Part shown: piece by piece, positions 10,640-23,373 of the stretch
Position numbering within the stretch: position 1 is the stretch's first letter
How the letters are laid out: each line of letters starts with the position of its first letter
DNA from: Phoronis australis
Lineage: Eukaryota > Phoronida > Phoronidae
Direction: 5' to 3'
Length of the DNA: 64,000 bases
NCBI GenBank assembly: GCA_002633005.1
Contig: NMRA01000439.1
Coordinates: forward strand, 319,376 to 383,375
Program-made: the position numbers and the translations under genes
Notes under the pieces: model-generated
What the model was told of the DNA's origin: nothing
Seen by the model: only the letters and a program-made list of their open reading frames with translations
Database searches by the model: none

Positions 10640-12180
10640 ACCAAGTCTGTGTCATGGAAAGGCTGCTACCAAATTATACTAATCTTACTAGAACTGTATA
10701 AAAGCGTTAAACCATGTGTTTCCTCGAACCAAGACGGGGAGAATACGGATTATTTTGAGTGTCAATTAGGAGTTCTTCACGGGTGTCAATTGTCTCCCTT
10801 TTTATTTTTTTCGTTTATCAATAACCGAGCATGAGCTACAAGCAGATAATTCGACACGAGGTGTATCAGTGTATCAGTGAGTCACTTTTAAATACGTGCT
10901 GTTTTCTGTCAGATGACGATATTGTAATACTTGCAAATACAGCATTGAATTTGAAAAGGTCAGTAACTATAAAATTATCTGAATATTAGAAGTTAGTCAT
11001 TAATATGACCAAATCGAAAGTTTTGTTTTTTCGAAAAGGCGGCCACTTGAGAAGCTAGTAACTCGGTATGCATTCTACTGTTAAGAATGTGTGGATAAAG
11101 ACGCAAAAAATTAAAGACCAAGCATCCAAAGCCTTATTCACAGTGAAAAACACCATTAACCGCCTATTATTTTGAATGACTTACTCTTATTAAAATTACA
11201 TAACCAAAAATTCATTTCGAGCCTCAGAAGTGGACTTCTAAATAAATGTAGGTTCCTCGCTCGAAAATAACCAAGAGCGGGGCCTTCTAGCTTGTTGGCT
11301 GCCTTCAGGTGGGGCCATCTATATTACCATAAGGAACCTTGCTTATTAATCATAATAGGTCGTTTTAAATAGCGGTCTGTTACATGTGCCCGTTTGAAGA
11401 GGTGCCTGTAATCACTAGACTGCACATTTTGACAGTGAAATTAAACCAGTATTGCAATATGGGTCAGATATTTTGGGTTTTTTATCCAGCCGCTGACGCG
11501 GAAAATTTACGCAACAAGTTCTGTGTATTCTCACTGGGCCCTGGGCAAAATACCACTCACTTAGCGTCCAGGGGAGAACAAGGAAGACACACCAGGCTAA
11601 CATTAAAATTTTCGTTAATTATTAAGTACTGGTTAAAATTGCTTAATGTTGGCATTGAACACGTATATTATACAAATCTGTTATAACAAATCGATATTGT
11701 GCAATTTGGCTGAGCGAAATGTCTCCTGCTGTTGGACATTATGCGTGAAGCAGTTACTGTTTGAGTATGGATTTGGTGTCGGTTGAGAAAGTCGGTCGGT
11801 TGGGGAGTTGAAACAACGAAATTTAGACATTAGTGGGCAGCAGTGGTATGAGTAATCGTTGAATGTCAGTCAATTAGATTCTTACAGATTATGCAAACAT
11901 CAATTACTTATGAAGAAGTACGTCACAGGTGTAAAACCAAAAAATATCTAAAGGCTTTAGAGAGATTTAGAAGTTCAAATCATAACTTACAAATAGAAAG
12001 AGAAAGACATTTGAAAATCCTCAGAGATAATAGATTCTGTACTGTTTGTGTCCCATACGTTGTAGAAGGCGAATACCATTTCTGATTAAGTGTCCACTTT
12101 ATGAACTGTGAAATTACCTTAGATAATGCTGAATTGTGTAAATTTATGCAGTATTTGTTAGCATCTGGTATCAGAAAAGA
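10640..12180 (+). pseudogene. decayed non-LTR retrotransposon (RT and C-terminal region)
   Basis: The pieces appear in the right order, with frameshifts and stops between them. About 10690-10830 reads L-Y-K-S-V-K-P-C-V then G-V-x-x-G-C-Q-L-S-P-F-L-F, which is RT block 4. About 10900-11040 reads F-L-S-D-D-D-I-V-I-L-A, the degraded F-A-D-D catalytic box, then K-S-K-V-L-F-F-R-K-G-G. About 11110-11160 gives Q-A-S-K-A-L-F. 11384-11686 has N-K-F-C-V-F-S-L-G and I-I-K-Y-W-L-K-L-L. 11891-12085 has the C-terminal S-N-H-x-L-x-I-E-R and C-T-V-C-x-P-Y-V-x-E-G-E-Y-H-F. No endonuclease domain was found, so it is probably 5'-truncated. It is unrelated to the 2A-LINE at 55 kb. Confidence 0.75.
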
Positions 12181-12189
12181 CGATGTAAG

Positions 12190-15100
12190 TACGTGAGTTT
12201 TTATAATGTACTGTGTAATTAGGCGTGTAGGCTGAACGCCTTTTGTACAACAAGGAAATAAATATATTCAAATTAGATAATGTTTGAGATCAATAAAAGG
12301 CAGCGGGGTTTGGGAACAACTGCTGTTTCCCAGCCGGTGTCTCGTATTGTATTGCATTGGCTGCATGTTTATGTACTCTTATGAAAAGCCATAAAGCTCT
12401 AGCATGAGCAATGTCACATTGTGAGAAACGTTTTTTTGTCCCAAACCTCAGAGCAGCACCCCATGACTGAGTTAACAGATCAGTCAAAGCATTTGGTAAA
12501 AATGTTAAACCCATGTTTCCTGACATCTATTTACCGACAGGGGCACTTTGTGCTCAGCCAGCGGATTCAGGTAGCGCCTTTGCCGTAGTCTTATTATCTA
12601 AATTCTCATGAGAGAGACCCCTAAACATTTATATTTAGTGGCATGTTCTAGGCCTACAAATACAAGTTTAAAAACCTCTTTACTCCTTGAACCTTTTTAT
12701 CTGTTTTTGTTTGAAGATGGTTGAAGTGGAAGTTAGTTAGTAATGGTTCTTAAAACAAGAGCGAAAAATTACATAGCTATGAAAACTGGAATTTCAACGG
12801 TGAGAAATTTTTAGTAAAATCAAGTTATAAATATACAGGGACACATTTCTCTGCATCGAGTCTTGTTGCAAGACCAATCTTCTAAAACATTGTTTGTATT
12901 GAAAATGTAAGTTAATTTGTCGATATGTCGCCGATCACGTGGTTACGGCAACTGTTTGACTCAAAAATGCAACATATATTACAACGTGGTTCAGGAATTT
13001 GAGATTTACACCGGAACCGGATGTTGTAGTTGTTTATAACAAATTCTGAGATTTTATACTTGGTCCAGGGGGAAATACACCAAATGTTGTCTCAGGGATG
13101 ACCTTGGGAGACATACTACGGGATTACTAAGGTATATTAAAATTGTGACATGAATTCTATAAACTAGTAAATAAACCTGCATCTCAGTTGTGAAATATGC
13201 GCATCATGCCTTCAAAAAAGAGTGTTTTGTGCTTTGTTGACTTGTGTGCATAGTACTTATTTATATTGAAATAAAGATTGCCACCTATAGGCGGCCTGGT
13301 TATATTTGAGAAAATAGCTTTGAGGCCCGTCGGGGTACCGGCGGAGATCTCCATGTCACGTGGCCACCTGTGAGCGGTACATGGTGGTCGTCAAACACCA
13401 ACTGGTGGTTGTCACCTGAGAGGAGGCACTGGTAAATGACCGGTAATAGGACCGTCCCGGATTACACGGCGATAGATCTCTCTATTGTTATGGAGATAAG
13501 AAAGCGAGTGACCTCGTCTTGGAAATCGGGCGCATTCCGTGTCTCTCAGTGATGTCGGGGAGGCGAAGAATTTCACATCACGCATCCACGGGCATTTGTC
13601 CAGTTTACCAATCTTTCTCACGAAGGAGTTGCAGTCCAAAGCATAACAGTATTACTTTATTAGCATTGGAAGGACGAATAAAGTACTGCGACCGAGGAAA
13701 ACTTGTAAAGATTCAGACAACAACAAATAACGTGAGAAACTCCAATGGCACGAAAACGAGGCAGCACAAATGTGCCTGACCGATGTTTACGGCATTGGGG
13801 GTAAATACAGCGAGATTCCAGTGTCGCTGAGTAGACCGGGAGGGCTCCATTTCTAATCACTGTCTCCGTTCAACTCTGGCTTGTTACTTATGCAACGGCG
13901 TCAGCTATAGATCTAATTCACGCCGACAGGAGGCGCGTTCCAAAACGAGGCTCGCTACGATAGCTCTGTTGGCTTATCGGCATAGTTGTACTCCGCGTTG
14001 CTCGAACGGCTTGAAGAAATACGGACACTCAACTGTCTGTTTTACAATCCCTAAGGACGTTGAGATTCTGAAGTGTTGAGTCCTTGCCATACGCCGCGAC
14101 GAAGGAAAATATGTCCGTGTAAAATTTATAAATGTTTTCGAAAAGTTAGATCATTTGTCGCATCTCGGTTGCCGAGCATCGTTGCGCTGACCGCNGGCCC
14201 TACTGCCGGCCAGGCTGTGTTTTCATGATTACGGGTTGAAACGTGATGCATTTTTCTTTCCAAAAAGGACAGGGCCCTCAATCCATCGATTTAGGGGCCA
14301 AATATCGACCCTTTTCCCCTCTCAAAAATATTAAAAAATCACGCAAATTTCCCCCCAGGAGGCCTAAAAATTCCCCAAGTCACTCATGTGATTGAAAATT
14401 TCTCCGACGATTCAAATCACCTGTAACTACAGAGGTGACAATTTGAAAAAGCACAAAATGCTACTTGGGACAGAGCCTATGAGCGCTTGCAACAGGGCGG
14501 GGGTGCTATTGATGGTGATCGGGATCAGGTAGATTTTTCACCTCACTCGGCGAAACCGTTTCCTTCTCAGAAGGCCGGCACANCTGAAATTGAGCTCTAT
14601 AAGACGAGGTTATGCTTTGGATGAAAGAATTAGGTGTTTTAATTTTAAAAATCAACTTGGTCCAGATTGATATTTGAAAAATATAACACATGAAATAGAC
14701 GTAATTATTAAAACCAAGAAAGCAGAATTGATGGTCAAATAATTTTTATTTTCAATTGCGAGCCTGGTTTTTTATCGTAATAAAAATATATAGTTAATAA
14801 CATCAATTATTCTTTCAGCTCAATGACAAATCAACCTTTAGTCCTGGTAGAGCTTACCTCACCAGGCCCGCATGAAGCTAAAAATACTCTTGATCAACAA
14901 ATTAAACCAGATGTGACTAACTGCACGTGACAGCAAAATGCGACGAGCCACCACACTGTCGAATATATCTTCAACCCGTCAGCAGATGTCCTGGTTGATG
15001 TAGAAAGCATTTTTTATCAAGAATTTATAAGTAGAAACGTAACCATGGTTATTTTACTATGAAGTGGCATAAGGCTGAGTGGTCTGCTATCCCGCTCGCT

Positions 15101-15266
15101 CAGTTTGTAGTCTTCACGCTCAAACAGTGGTCACTGGCCAATGAATACGAGTGTTTTGACGATTGTCAACCTTAAAGAGGAAATGTATTTCACGTAAATA
15201 GGTCTTCGGCCCACATTAAAAATATATTATGAACAAAGAGTACAGGATATCCAAACCAATACTAAT
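12190..15266. other. intergenic, no gene recognised
   Basis: I see only short chance frames and two single N bases (14195, 14583). The first N lies at GACCGCNGGCCC. The minus frame at 13412-13639 has no family resemblance that I can name. Confidence 0.5.
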
Positions 15267-16490
15267 TTACACCAACAAAACAGTTTCGAAGTTTCTCAGC
15301 ATTAATTTCTTCAAGTCATTGGGCTGAAAATTTGTGATTGAAAAAAAATCATGCGCTTTGAGTACTTTTCGTCCACTGAAGTGATTCGACATTTTCGACC
15401 AAAGCAATGTTATTTTCACAGGCGACAGTTCGAAGCAAAATGACAAACAGTCCTCGCATTTGGCCATAGACGTTGGCTTTTTCACAAACTCTTTCCTCTC
15501 CCTGGGATACACAATGCCGTCAGTGTTAACGAGTGGAACTTGAAGCTTTCTCGCAACAAAGCTTAAATAGACATCGTCGTGATCAACAGGATCCACGTAT
15601 TCCATAGCAATATTCAAGTCTTTTGCAAACTGTATATTGATAATGAAAGTACCAGCTGGAGTAAGCGGAGGGAATTTGGAAAAGGGATACTTCTCGGCGG
15701 AAAGGACCAGGAGCTTACCAGTAGGGTCTTTGGATCTACGAGGTATGTACAGACCTTTGAACCATCCCAAATAGAGTCTTTTCATCTGAGCAATAGCAAT
15801 TGAGCTCAGTGTCCCAGCGATGTTCCATGGGTTTAACAGAACATCGTCATCGGCAAAAACAAGATACTTGACGTTAGCACAATGCGTTGTAACCCACTGC
15901 ACAGTCAATATAAATTTCAATGTTGTTTTTTCGTAGCTGTCGAAGAAATCCCATTGTAGTATATCGTTGTTAATTTCGTGTTCCTTCTTCAGGGACTTCT
16001 CCGTTGAGTCAGACGAGGATTTTGCGACAAGAAAAACTCGCTTTATTTTAATTCCAGGCAAAATGATTTCATTGCCCCAGGTTTGGCGAATAGCCTGGCG
16101 GCGATCGGCGGCAGGCGAGGTAGACTTGATGAGATAAATCATAAAAAGTGGAAGGTTATCATCACAGAAAGAAGGATGCAAAAGGATGTCTTGGTGGACC
16201 ACGTTGATTGGACGAATGTCAGTCTTGTGGCCATTCCGCACGTGGTAAATCATGTCATCCAAGTCCACATTAAGTGGGTAATGATGAAACAAATCAAGAG
16301 AGTTATTCACTGCTCCAGGATAAAATTTGGTTCCATGTTGATCAACAATTCTTTTCACATGCCATATCTTTTCGCTTTCCAGGCTTGACATCCAACGGCT
16401 CATCTGTCTCTTCCAAAATATACAAAAAACAGTAGTGGAAACAAAAGAAACAAATAGTATTCTTAGTTTGAATTTTTTAAAAACGTACAT
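15267..16490 (-). CDS. beta-1,3-galactosyltransferase-like glycosyltransferase (GT31), intronless
   Basis: This 407-residue type II membrane protein has a short basic tail, a signal anchor at residues 9-26, a stem and a GT31 catalytic domain. In order it shows R-R-Q-A-I-R-Q-T-W-G (130-139), R-V-F-L-V-A (151-156), D-F-F-D-S-Y-x-K-T-T-L-K (181-192), the metal/UDP-binding D-D-D (214-216) in V-F-A-D-D-D-V-L-L-N-P-W, K-Y-P-F..P-P-L-T-P-A-G (267-280) and D-H-D-D-V-Y (303-308) in place of the usual E-D-V-Y. Such enzymes use UDP-Gal or UDP-GlcNAc in the Golgi; the exact donor cannot be told. The Lys before DDD and the second Gly of the usual GxGY loop are not conserved. Cysteines cluster at 345-352 (C-E-D-C-L-S-F-C). 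The start is the first ATG, just before the anchor. The whole gene is one exon. Confidence 0.9.
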   Translation of the reverse strand: MYVFKKFKLRILFVSFVSTTVFCIFWKRQMSRWMSSLESEKIWHVKRIVDQHGTKFYPGAVNNSLDLFHHYPLNVDLDDMIYHVRNGHKTDIRPINVVHQDILLHPSFCDDNLPLFMIYLIKSTSPAADRRQAIRQTWGNEIILPGIKIKRVFLVAKSSSDSTEKSLKKEHEINNDILQWDFFDSYEKTTLKFILTVQWVTTHCANVKYLVFADDDVLLNPWNIAGTLSSIAIAQMKRLYLGWFKGLYIPRRSKDPTGKLLVLSAEKYPFSKFPPLTPAGTFIINIQFAKDLNIAMEYVDPVDHDDVYLSFVARKLQVPLVNTDGIVYPRERKEFVKKPTSMAKCEDCLSFCFELSPVKITLLWSKMSNHFSGRKVLKAHDFFSITNFQPNDLKKLMLRNFETVLLV

Positions 16491-16499
16491 CTTCGTGCA

Positions 16500-16920
16500 A
16501 CCTCTGTATCGCTAACAGCTCCGTCGAGAAATTGCGAAAAGAAAACGCTGATAATTGATTTATGCCACTGGCCCCTGAATGTTGATGCGGGATAGGCTCG
16601 GAAATATAAGTGCATAGATCAAATAAGGGTGTGGCGCCATGATGGCTAAGGAAGGCTATAGCGCCCACCTTTTATAAGCAGCTATTTACTTAAATGGATG
16701 AAAATCAGTTAAGTCATTTAATTGCACGTGTTTTTTACGATAAAAAATCTCTACACGTATTGTTTTAAAAAAAATGTTTAAAGAAATGCGGACGCCTTTG
16801 CTTGCCGGCCGGGTGCAAGAAAATTTATCACGGCAGACAGTGCTTTCATGGGTGGCGCATTAACGAAAATGTCTTTTCGTGTATGGTTGGTGCAGTGTGA
16901 CATAATTCCGATTTACAGGT
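16500..16920. other. upstream region of the GT31 gene
   Basis: About 420 bases 5' of the minus-strand glycosyltransferase. AT-rich with several T/A runs. I see no clear TATA box or CpG island and no other gene. Confidence 0.4.
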
Positions 16921-16930
16921 GACACAAATT

Positions 16931-17040
16931 GGAATTATGTCTGACATAAATCCAAATTATGTCTGACCTCAATCCGAACAATGTCTGATATAAATCCGGA
17001 TTATTATTTATAAAATAATTGATGTCTGATAAAGTTCTCG
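16931..17040. repeat. short minisatellite, 22-bp unit
   Basis: ATGTCTGA recurs at 16937, 16959 and 16981 with an exact 22-bp spacing, in units like AATTATGTCTGACATAAATC. Looser copies start at 17022 and 17129. Confidence 0.75.
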
Positions 17041-17719
17041 AATAATATCGTACATAATTCATCAATGCCAACCATAATCCTATTGATATACACCATTATT
17101 CTAAATATATCAGACAAAAATCGTATTGATGTCTGACATAAGTATCTCAGTGAGAACTGTCGATACATTTCTTGGTTCAGCCCGCATTCTTTGTGGTAGA
17201 TTCAGTACCATGTTAATGAATACAGTTTAAAGCCGCCTAAAGTAGGTCTACCATTCATTGAAGTGTCGGTGTTTACTGAAATTTTGCTTTTTACTTTAAC
17301 AAAATACATTTTGTTAGCATGCACAGGCTATCAAAAAGGTCAAGATCTTCAGTTCCCGGAAAACAAAATCCATGAAAGTTGATAACAAGACATGTTACAA
17401 AATCATTCGAACTGGGCCCTCCCTTAAACACAAAATGGCCTACTCCCTCAATCTATCAATGATGGTTTTCAACTAAAATTGTGTAAACAACGTTATAGCC
17501 ACTGGGGGACCAACTAGCCTTAGTCCCATCGTTCACTGTAAAAAGCCCTCCTCCGGTCGAAACGCATTTCAATTCTCTGTTTGCCACATTGCTAATTGTA
17601 AAGTGCTCCGAGGTTGCTGCTCACTTTAGTTCCGGCCCCTAGTAGCCAACAATTTCGTCTTTGCTCCCACTGTTGAATATTTATGATTGTTGTAAAACTG
17701 AGCACGAACTTTAAAAGTA

Positions 17720-19200
17720 GCTCGTAAGTGAACAAAGACACACTGATCCGACATTTCGGTTGATTTACTATAAAGCATTTTCACGGCAAAAGTTCAGATT
17801 ATTCAATCAGGCGACGCAGATGGAGAACAGACTGTACATGTACACGTCAAAATGCATTGTGAGAGGAGAGACCAGAAATCAAAACAGTTGGAGCTCAAAT
17901 GATCCAATGTTTCTATTGAGATGGCGTTCAACATGGTTCAACGGTATGCATAGCCTCCTTTAGGAGGTGCCTGATGATGGCATTATCCTTGTCTAAGATC
18001 TGAGCACCAGAGTAGTCTATAGTGTGACCAGTTGTCAATGAATTGTAGAGAACAGCACTGTGTGTGTCTTTACAGTGTTCTTTGACTCTGATGCTAAGAA
18101 TCCTGTTCGTCATTCCAATGTAAAACTGCTCACATTCAGTACAGATGAGGTGGTACACAACATGACTTCTTTGACAATTACTCATTGGTGTTTTTAGTCT
18201 AGACAATGACAAAAGTCTGTTTACAGGTTTAAAGATTGTTACAAGTTGCAAACATGGTGCAATAGCTCCAAGCCTTCTCTTAACCTACTGTTACCCAAAA
18301 ATAGAAGATTGAGAAATGCTTTCTTCAATTCAGGCCCGTTACAAACACCCGCAGGTGTCTTAGACTGGTTGCGTAAAAACCTGTCAGTGAAAGATTCTAT
18401 AAATGTTTTTGGGTATCCATTTTGAAACAAGATTGCTTAAAAACTCAAGTTCACGGTTAAACAAGTCGGAATTGCTACATATCTAAAAGGCCCGATTAAT
18501 CAAACCAGTGACTACTTTATGGGAACAAAACTATCCCACTTGAGGAACAAACCTTAGAAAGTCGGTTTTCTATACACTGATGTAAATAGTAAGTCATTCT
18601 GACGGTGAATTAATGCATCGAGAAAACTAATGCAATGTGTTTGCTTCTGATTCCACGGTGTTCATCCAATCAAGAAGTGGTCTAGCCTGACTGTGATGAC
18701 TAGAAGTTAGGAAAATGTTATCAACATAACGTTTGTAACACAATGGTAGATCAGTAGGACAGTTTTTAAGTGCCAGGTCTTCTAGACCATCCAGACATTA
18801 GCCACTACAGGGTCGAGAGGACTCCCCATAGCAACACCGTCACATTGGTCAAAGTATTCCTCATTGAATATAAAAAGATTTTCTTTAACAGCAATGCTGA
18901 GCAATTTCTGAAGTTTTGATCTAGTTAAAATACAGACAGTGTCAGTACTAGTAAAAATTTTGTCGAGGCAAACGTTTACGGTACTGTCTACAGGAATATT
19001 CGTAAACAAGCCAACAACATCGAAGCTAACCATATACAAAGCCTTTTCCATAGCCTTAATGTCATTGACGAACTCAAATGAGTCTCTAAGACAACACTTC
19101 GAATCACAGAGAGGAGTCAAGATCCTAACTAAAAACTTAGCAAGGCTGTAAGAGTAAGACCCAATACAGGATACTAGCGGTCTTAATGGAATATAAATGT
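17720..19200 (-). pseudogene. Penelope-like element: RT plus GIY-YIG endonuclease, broken
   Basis: Read on the minus strand from 19200 to 17720. At 19200-19130: P-L-R-P-L-V-S-C-I-G-S-x-x-Y-x-L-A-K-F-L. At 19120-18782 comes the Penelope RT core, with S-F-D-V-V-G-L-F-T-N-I-P, F-I-F-N-E-E-Y-F-D-Q and D-G-V-A-M-G-S-P-L. RT continues in a shifted frame to C-Y-K-R-Y-V-D-N-I-F, the Y-x-D-D box reading Y-V-D-N. At 18430-18239: N-G-Y-P-K-T-F-I and L-F-L-G-N-S. At 18251-17928: GIY-YIG with V-V-Y-H-L-I-C-T-E-C-E-Q-F-Y-I-G. Stops and frameshifts separate the parts, so it is dead. Near 17730-17760 CCGAAATGTCGGATCAGT resembles the GAAACGTC terminus of the 9.4-kb element. Confidence 0.85.
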
Positions 19201-19209
19201 GATCAATTG

Positions 19210-22200
19210 TAAAACTCAGTAATATTTGTAACGATTCAACAAAAGCAAAACTAATGAGCAGCTGCTGCTATAGGAAGAACAGCAAAGCTGGACGGGGACC
19301 AGCGCCTCCTATCGACCAAACATCAAATTATCTACAACACTATGAACAGTGGTTGCAACAGGCTCTCCGCAACAAAACACATACATGTACCAAAAAGTAC
19401 ATCATTGGGTCGTTGTGTATTTAGATTTTCCTTCTGAATTGATACGTTGGACTGAATTGATGAAGCTCTATTCACATAAAAACTTAGACAAGGTTATCTG
19501 ATACTGCACTACTTACTTATGGGTTAAATTGACTAACGAAGTTCAAATTTTTCTAAGGTTACATTGGATAATACCGGTAATTTGCAACACCCACAGAAGT
19601 TCATTGGCTGCATTTCAAACTTGTCGCAAACTTGAAAGAAGGCCTAATTGTACCCAGGAGCATTGCAGAATGACATTATCATGGCAGTTTATTTGATCTT
19701 CGTCGATAAGTTAAATCTAGCACGAACGTCAATGTTGAGTCCGCGCGAATCGGCAATAAGAATTCTAGTTTCATGTAAACGGCAGAAGCTCCAGTTCGAC
19801 AACAACTCGATTTCGCCGAGGCACTCGATTATCCTGTTGACAGGGTTCATCCGAAAATTAAGGATGCCAACCTAATTAGGGACTGGACTAGTAAGAGAGA
19901 CCCATTCATAAAATGGTCCAATGAAAAAATAATTCTGTTGTGGAGGTTACTTCATAAATCTAATTCTTTCATGGTGATTCTTGGACAATTGTCTTTTAAC
20001 CACATTTAAGCTTAAGCGCAGAAGCCATGTTGTCAAGAGGGAGTACATCTTTCGAAACCACAGTTTAAAAAAAACAAAGATAATATTAAAACACGTTTGT
20101 TGAATTTTGTAGTTTGAAAACGAACCTTTTTATAGAATTCCAAACTCCCTTAAGTATATTCTTTTTGCAGTGAATTAAATCTTGAATACACCCTTTTGTA
20201 GGGGTTTATATCGGAAAAACATCCTTTCATACGGAAAATGGTCATGAAAAAGTCGCCCTACTGAGATGCACTTTCCGTATACCTTTTCTCGGGTCGATTA
20301 CTAATCGTAATCAAATATTATTGCACAACAAAATTACTTATCAAATGACCCTCTTCGCTTTGATGACAACAGCATGCGGAAATGAAGTGGATTAGGTTCC
20401 ATACCTGTCCAAAACAAGCTGTAGATATTAACAAATAACGCCATAATTCATTGTTTAGTGGTGCACGAATTTCTCTTTTGATGGAAAATCATTAGTTCGT
20501 TCAGCTGTAGACTGTTCCTTTTTGGTCAATCTTGATGAGATAAGAAAATAGAAACGGCTGTAGTGTACACCAAAATAAAAGTATTCTGTTTGAATGACAC
20601 TGCGAGCAGTAGGCCGGTGATCACAACCCTTCGTTTAGCATCTGGAAAATGTCTCAAGTTACACCCCTTTTAACTGGTTAACTTGAGTCATTTAACATTA
20701 CAATGTTGTAAAAGCATGCTCTTTATGTTCAGGTGATTTAAATATACCCGTTGACCAATGTAGAACCAGATGTCAGAGTTATTCACCCGGCTCTCATGAT
20801 ACAAGAGGCTGGAAGCGAGACTACCTCACCTACAGCCCATCTCTTTAGGGCCGCCAGTGCCGTTTTGCTGCCGTACGCTACGGTCTCAAGCGTATTCGCG
20901 AAACACTCGCCTTTCACTCGCGTGATTTTGCGTGGTCTTGCGTGATGTCGCTTTTTTCGCAAGAGAGTTGGCCAACGAAACGGTACTCCAATCTACGTCC
21001 TAGAACTACATGTACAGAGGAGTGACGAAACAGCACCGGAAGTAGTCTTGCTGCGACCTCCTGCGCTCGCGCTTCATCCACGGTGAGTTGACAAAGCTAA
21101 ACAACAGTGCATTGTCCATTCTGTCGTCTTCAGGCTCTAAAACATTTAAAATTCATTTATGTTATTTCTACCAAACACACCTAAAGAGAAAGTAATGAAT
21201 TCGCAAATGCTTCAGTTGCGAGGATAAGTCATTGAAAATAACATCTGGGCCCCTGGTCTAATCTTTTCGAACTGGAATTAATGTTGACACTTTGTATTCT
21301 ACGTCTATTTTTCTGTGATCGAATACATTATGGTTTATGTGGATGACTGTACGATCCTAGTTTGCCCTTGGTGACCCCAGCGTCAAAGTCAGAACTCGAA
21401 ATCTCTAGTTTTACCCTAGTTTGTAGCTCGAAGTAAAGGCAAATGTCACCGATAACCTTGAGTTCTAATTCGAGTACCAATGTTAGACCCTGGTCCCTGA
21501 TTGTTAAGCGCAACCAGAATATGTTTCATGACTTTTGTCACATTTTCCTGAGTATAAATAACACAAGGACAATGCCATGTCGCGATAATCTGATCAGCGT
21601 TAATGACGTCACAAGATGTTTGGGCTGTATTGTACTTTTGAGGTATTCTAAGCCTGTGGGAGTGTTGTGAACCTGTGGAGTGTTGTGAGCCTTTTGGGTG
21701 TTGTCTCCCCTATACGCTCCCACACTGCTTAGTTGGCGTCTAACGTATATTGTCACAGTCTCTACAACAGAAACTAGTGCACTAGAAAACTACCGAGACT
21801 AAATTCAGTACCATATAAAAGAAACGATTCTGTCGTTACAGTTATTGAGAATACGTTTAAGATTAGAATTTACTAAACTAAGCAGGTTCTACGCTTATTT
21901 TAACTGACTGCATGGATGCATAAAATTGATTGTTTACTGTACTTGCATCGTTACCAATTTCTCGATCAATTGTACCCCGTGAAGTTACAAGGCGGAACAT
22001 TGATTTCGCGTTGCGGTCTACGGAAATAAGTGAATTTAGTCTATATCATTACCATGATGGAATTTCAAAACATCCTGTCACAATAATACGACTTACGTGG
22101 AGGCTTCAAAATATGATCGTCTACGTCATTCAATAGTTCATCTATTTCGGCAACATCTCTGCAAAACATGTTATGTATATCAAACTTCGTGTAATATCTC

Positions 22201-23370
22201 GTCTAATGCTTACACGAAAAAGCGGAACTTGTCACATGAATGTGCTACTATAGTCTCAATTTTTTTGCCATGGGCGCCAATAAGCGTTGGAATGCGCATG
22301 CGTGGCCGACGCCTTATACGAATTTTACGGTAACACGCAAGGATTCCCAGAGGGCATCTCACGGCTCCTTTCTGAGTGACTGCAGGATAAAATCCAACCT
22401 AATGGCTTCGAGAGAGAGAGCAAGGAGGTGGAACGAAACAATGGGTCATAATAAAAGCGTATCAGCTAGCGTTCGGTCTAAAGTTGTTGCAAACGTGCCT
22501 TGTAGTTTCAATTAACTTTTAAATGAATTAAAGAGTCGAGATTTATATTTGGTTTTGCTGTCTAAAATTTGGTAGCGTTTTCATTATTTTAATGTCCCCA
22601 AACTCGTATTGTGCAGTGATTTCTTAAAGATGGTATGTTTCATTAAAACCGTAAATATTTAAATTTGTAGCAAGCGCCACCTAGTGACTTCCTAAAGAAC
22701 TGTGTGTACAAGTGTATCCAGGAATATAGATAAATCGTAAACATGTGTGAACACACAAAAACACTAGTAATTCCAAATACTAAGCAATCATTATTTGATA
22801 GTGAAATAAACAAATAATAAAAACTGTGCCTTGTTTCACTAGGGTAACAATGAAATAGTATCGTACTCATAGTCTCCCAAAAGGAGACTTTCGCGGGATT
22901 GTATTGGTAACTTGCTCTCTGATGGAATCAGATACATCGAAGGACCCGGGATTGTTTGTTACTTAGTACTACATTTGCATATTCACAATTTAAAGAGACC
23001 ATGCATCTTTAACATAATAAGCGATAATGTGCTTGAGCAGAACAAGCTAACAGCCATCTAACTTGGGCTCGCATAAAAGTAGAACAAAAGATGTCAAAAA
23101 TAATTTCAAATTCAATTTCTATTACAAAGATTAGAGCCCAGCCACAAGCCTCAAACAATAACAAAGTGTCAGTTCTTTTGAAGCCCTGACTAACCAATTT
23201 ATGACCACTTTCATAGTTTTAAATGGCCTAAATCAAAACTTGGTTTGTTGACAGAAAGCACGCGTTTACTATAGCTTTAATTTTGGGACGGTCACAAAAG
23301 TCGAAACTAACATAAGACTAGTTTAAAACACCGTGTTATCTGCATTTATACTGTAGCCAGAATGGAGTTC
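19210..23370. other. intergenic, no gene recognised
   Basis: Only short frames occur (19648-19875, 21443-21670, 22097-22515), none with a recognisable domain. A GCGTTT-type MITE end lies near 20868-20990, and an NRF1-like word TGCGCATGCGTG at 22293-22304. Confidence 0.5.
20868..20990. repeat. fragment of the CGCGAAACACTCGC MITE family
   Basis: Contains TCTCAAGCGTATTCGCGAAA and CACTCGCCTTTCACTCGCG. It is closely related to TCTCGAGCATACTCGCGAAA and CATTCGTCTTTCACTCTCC at about 26643. Confidence 0.6.
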
Positions 23371-23373
23371 AAT

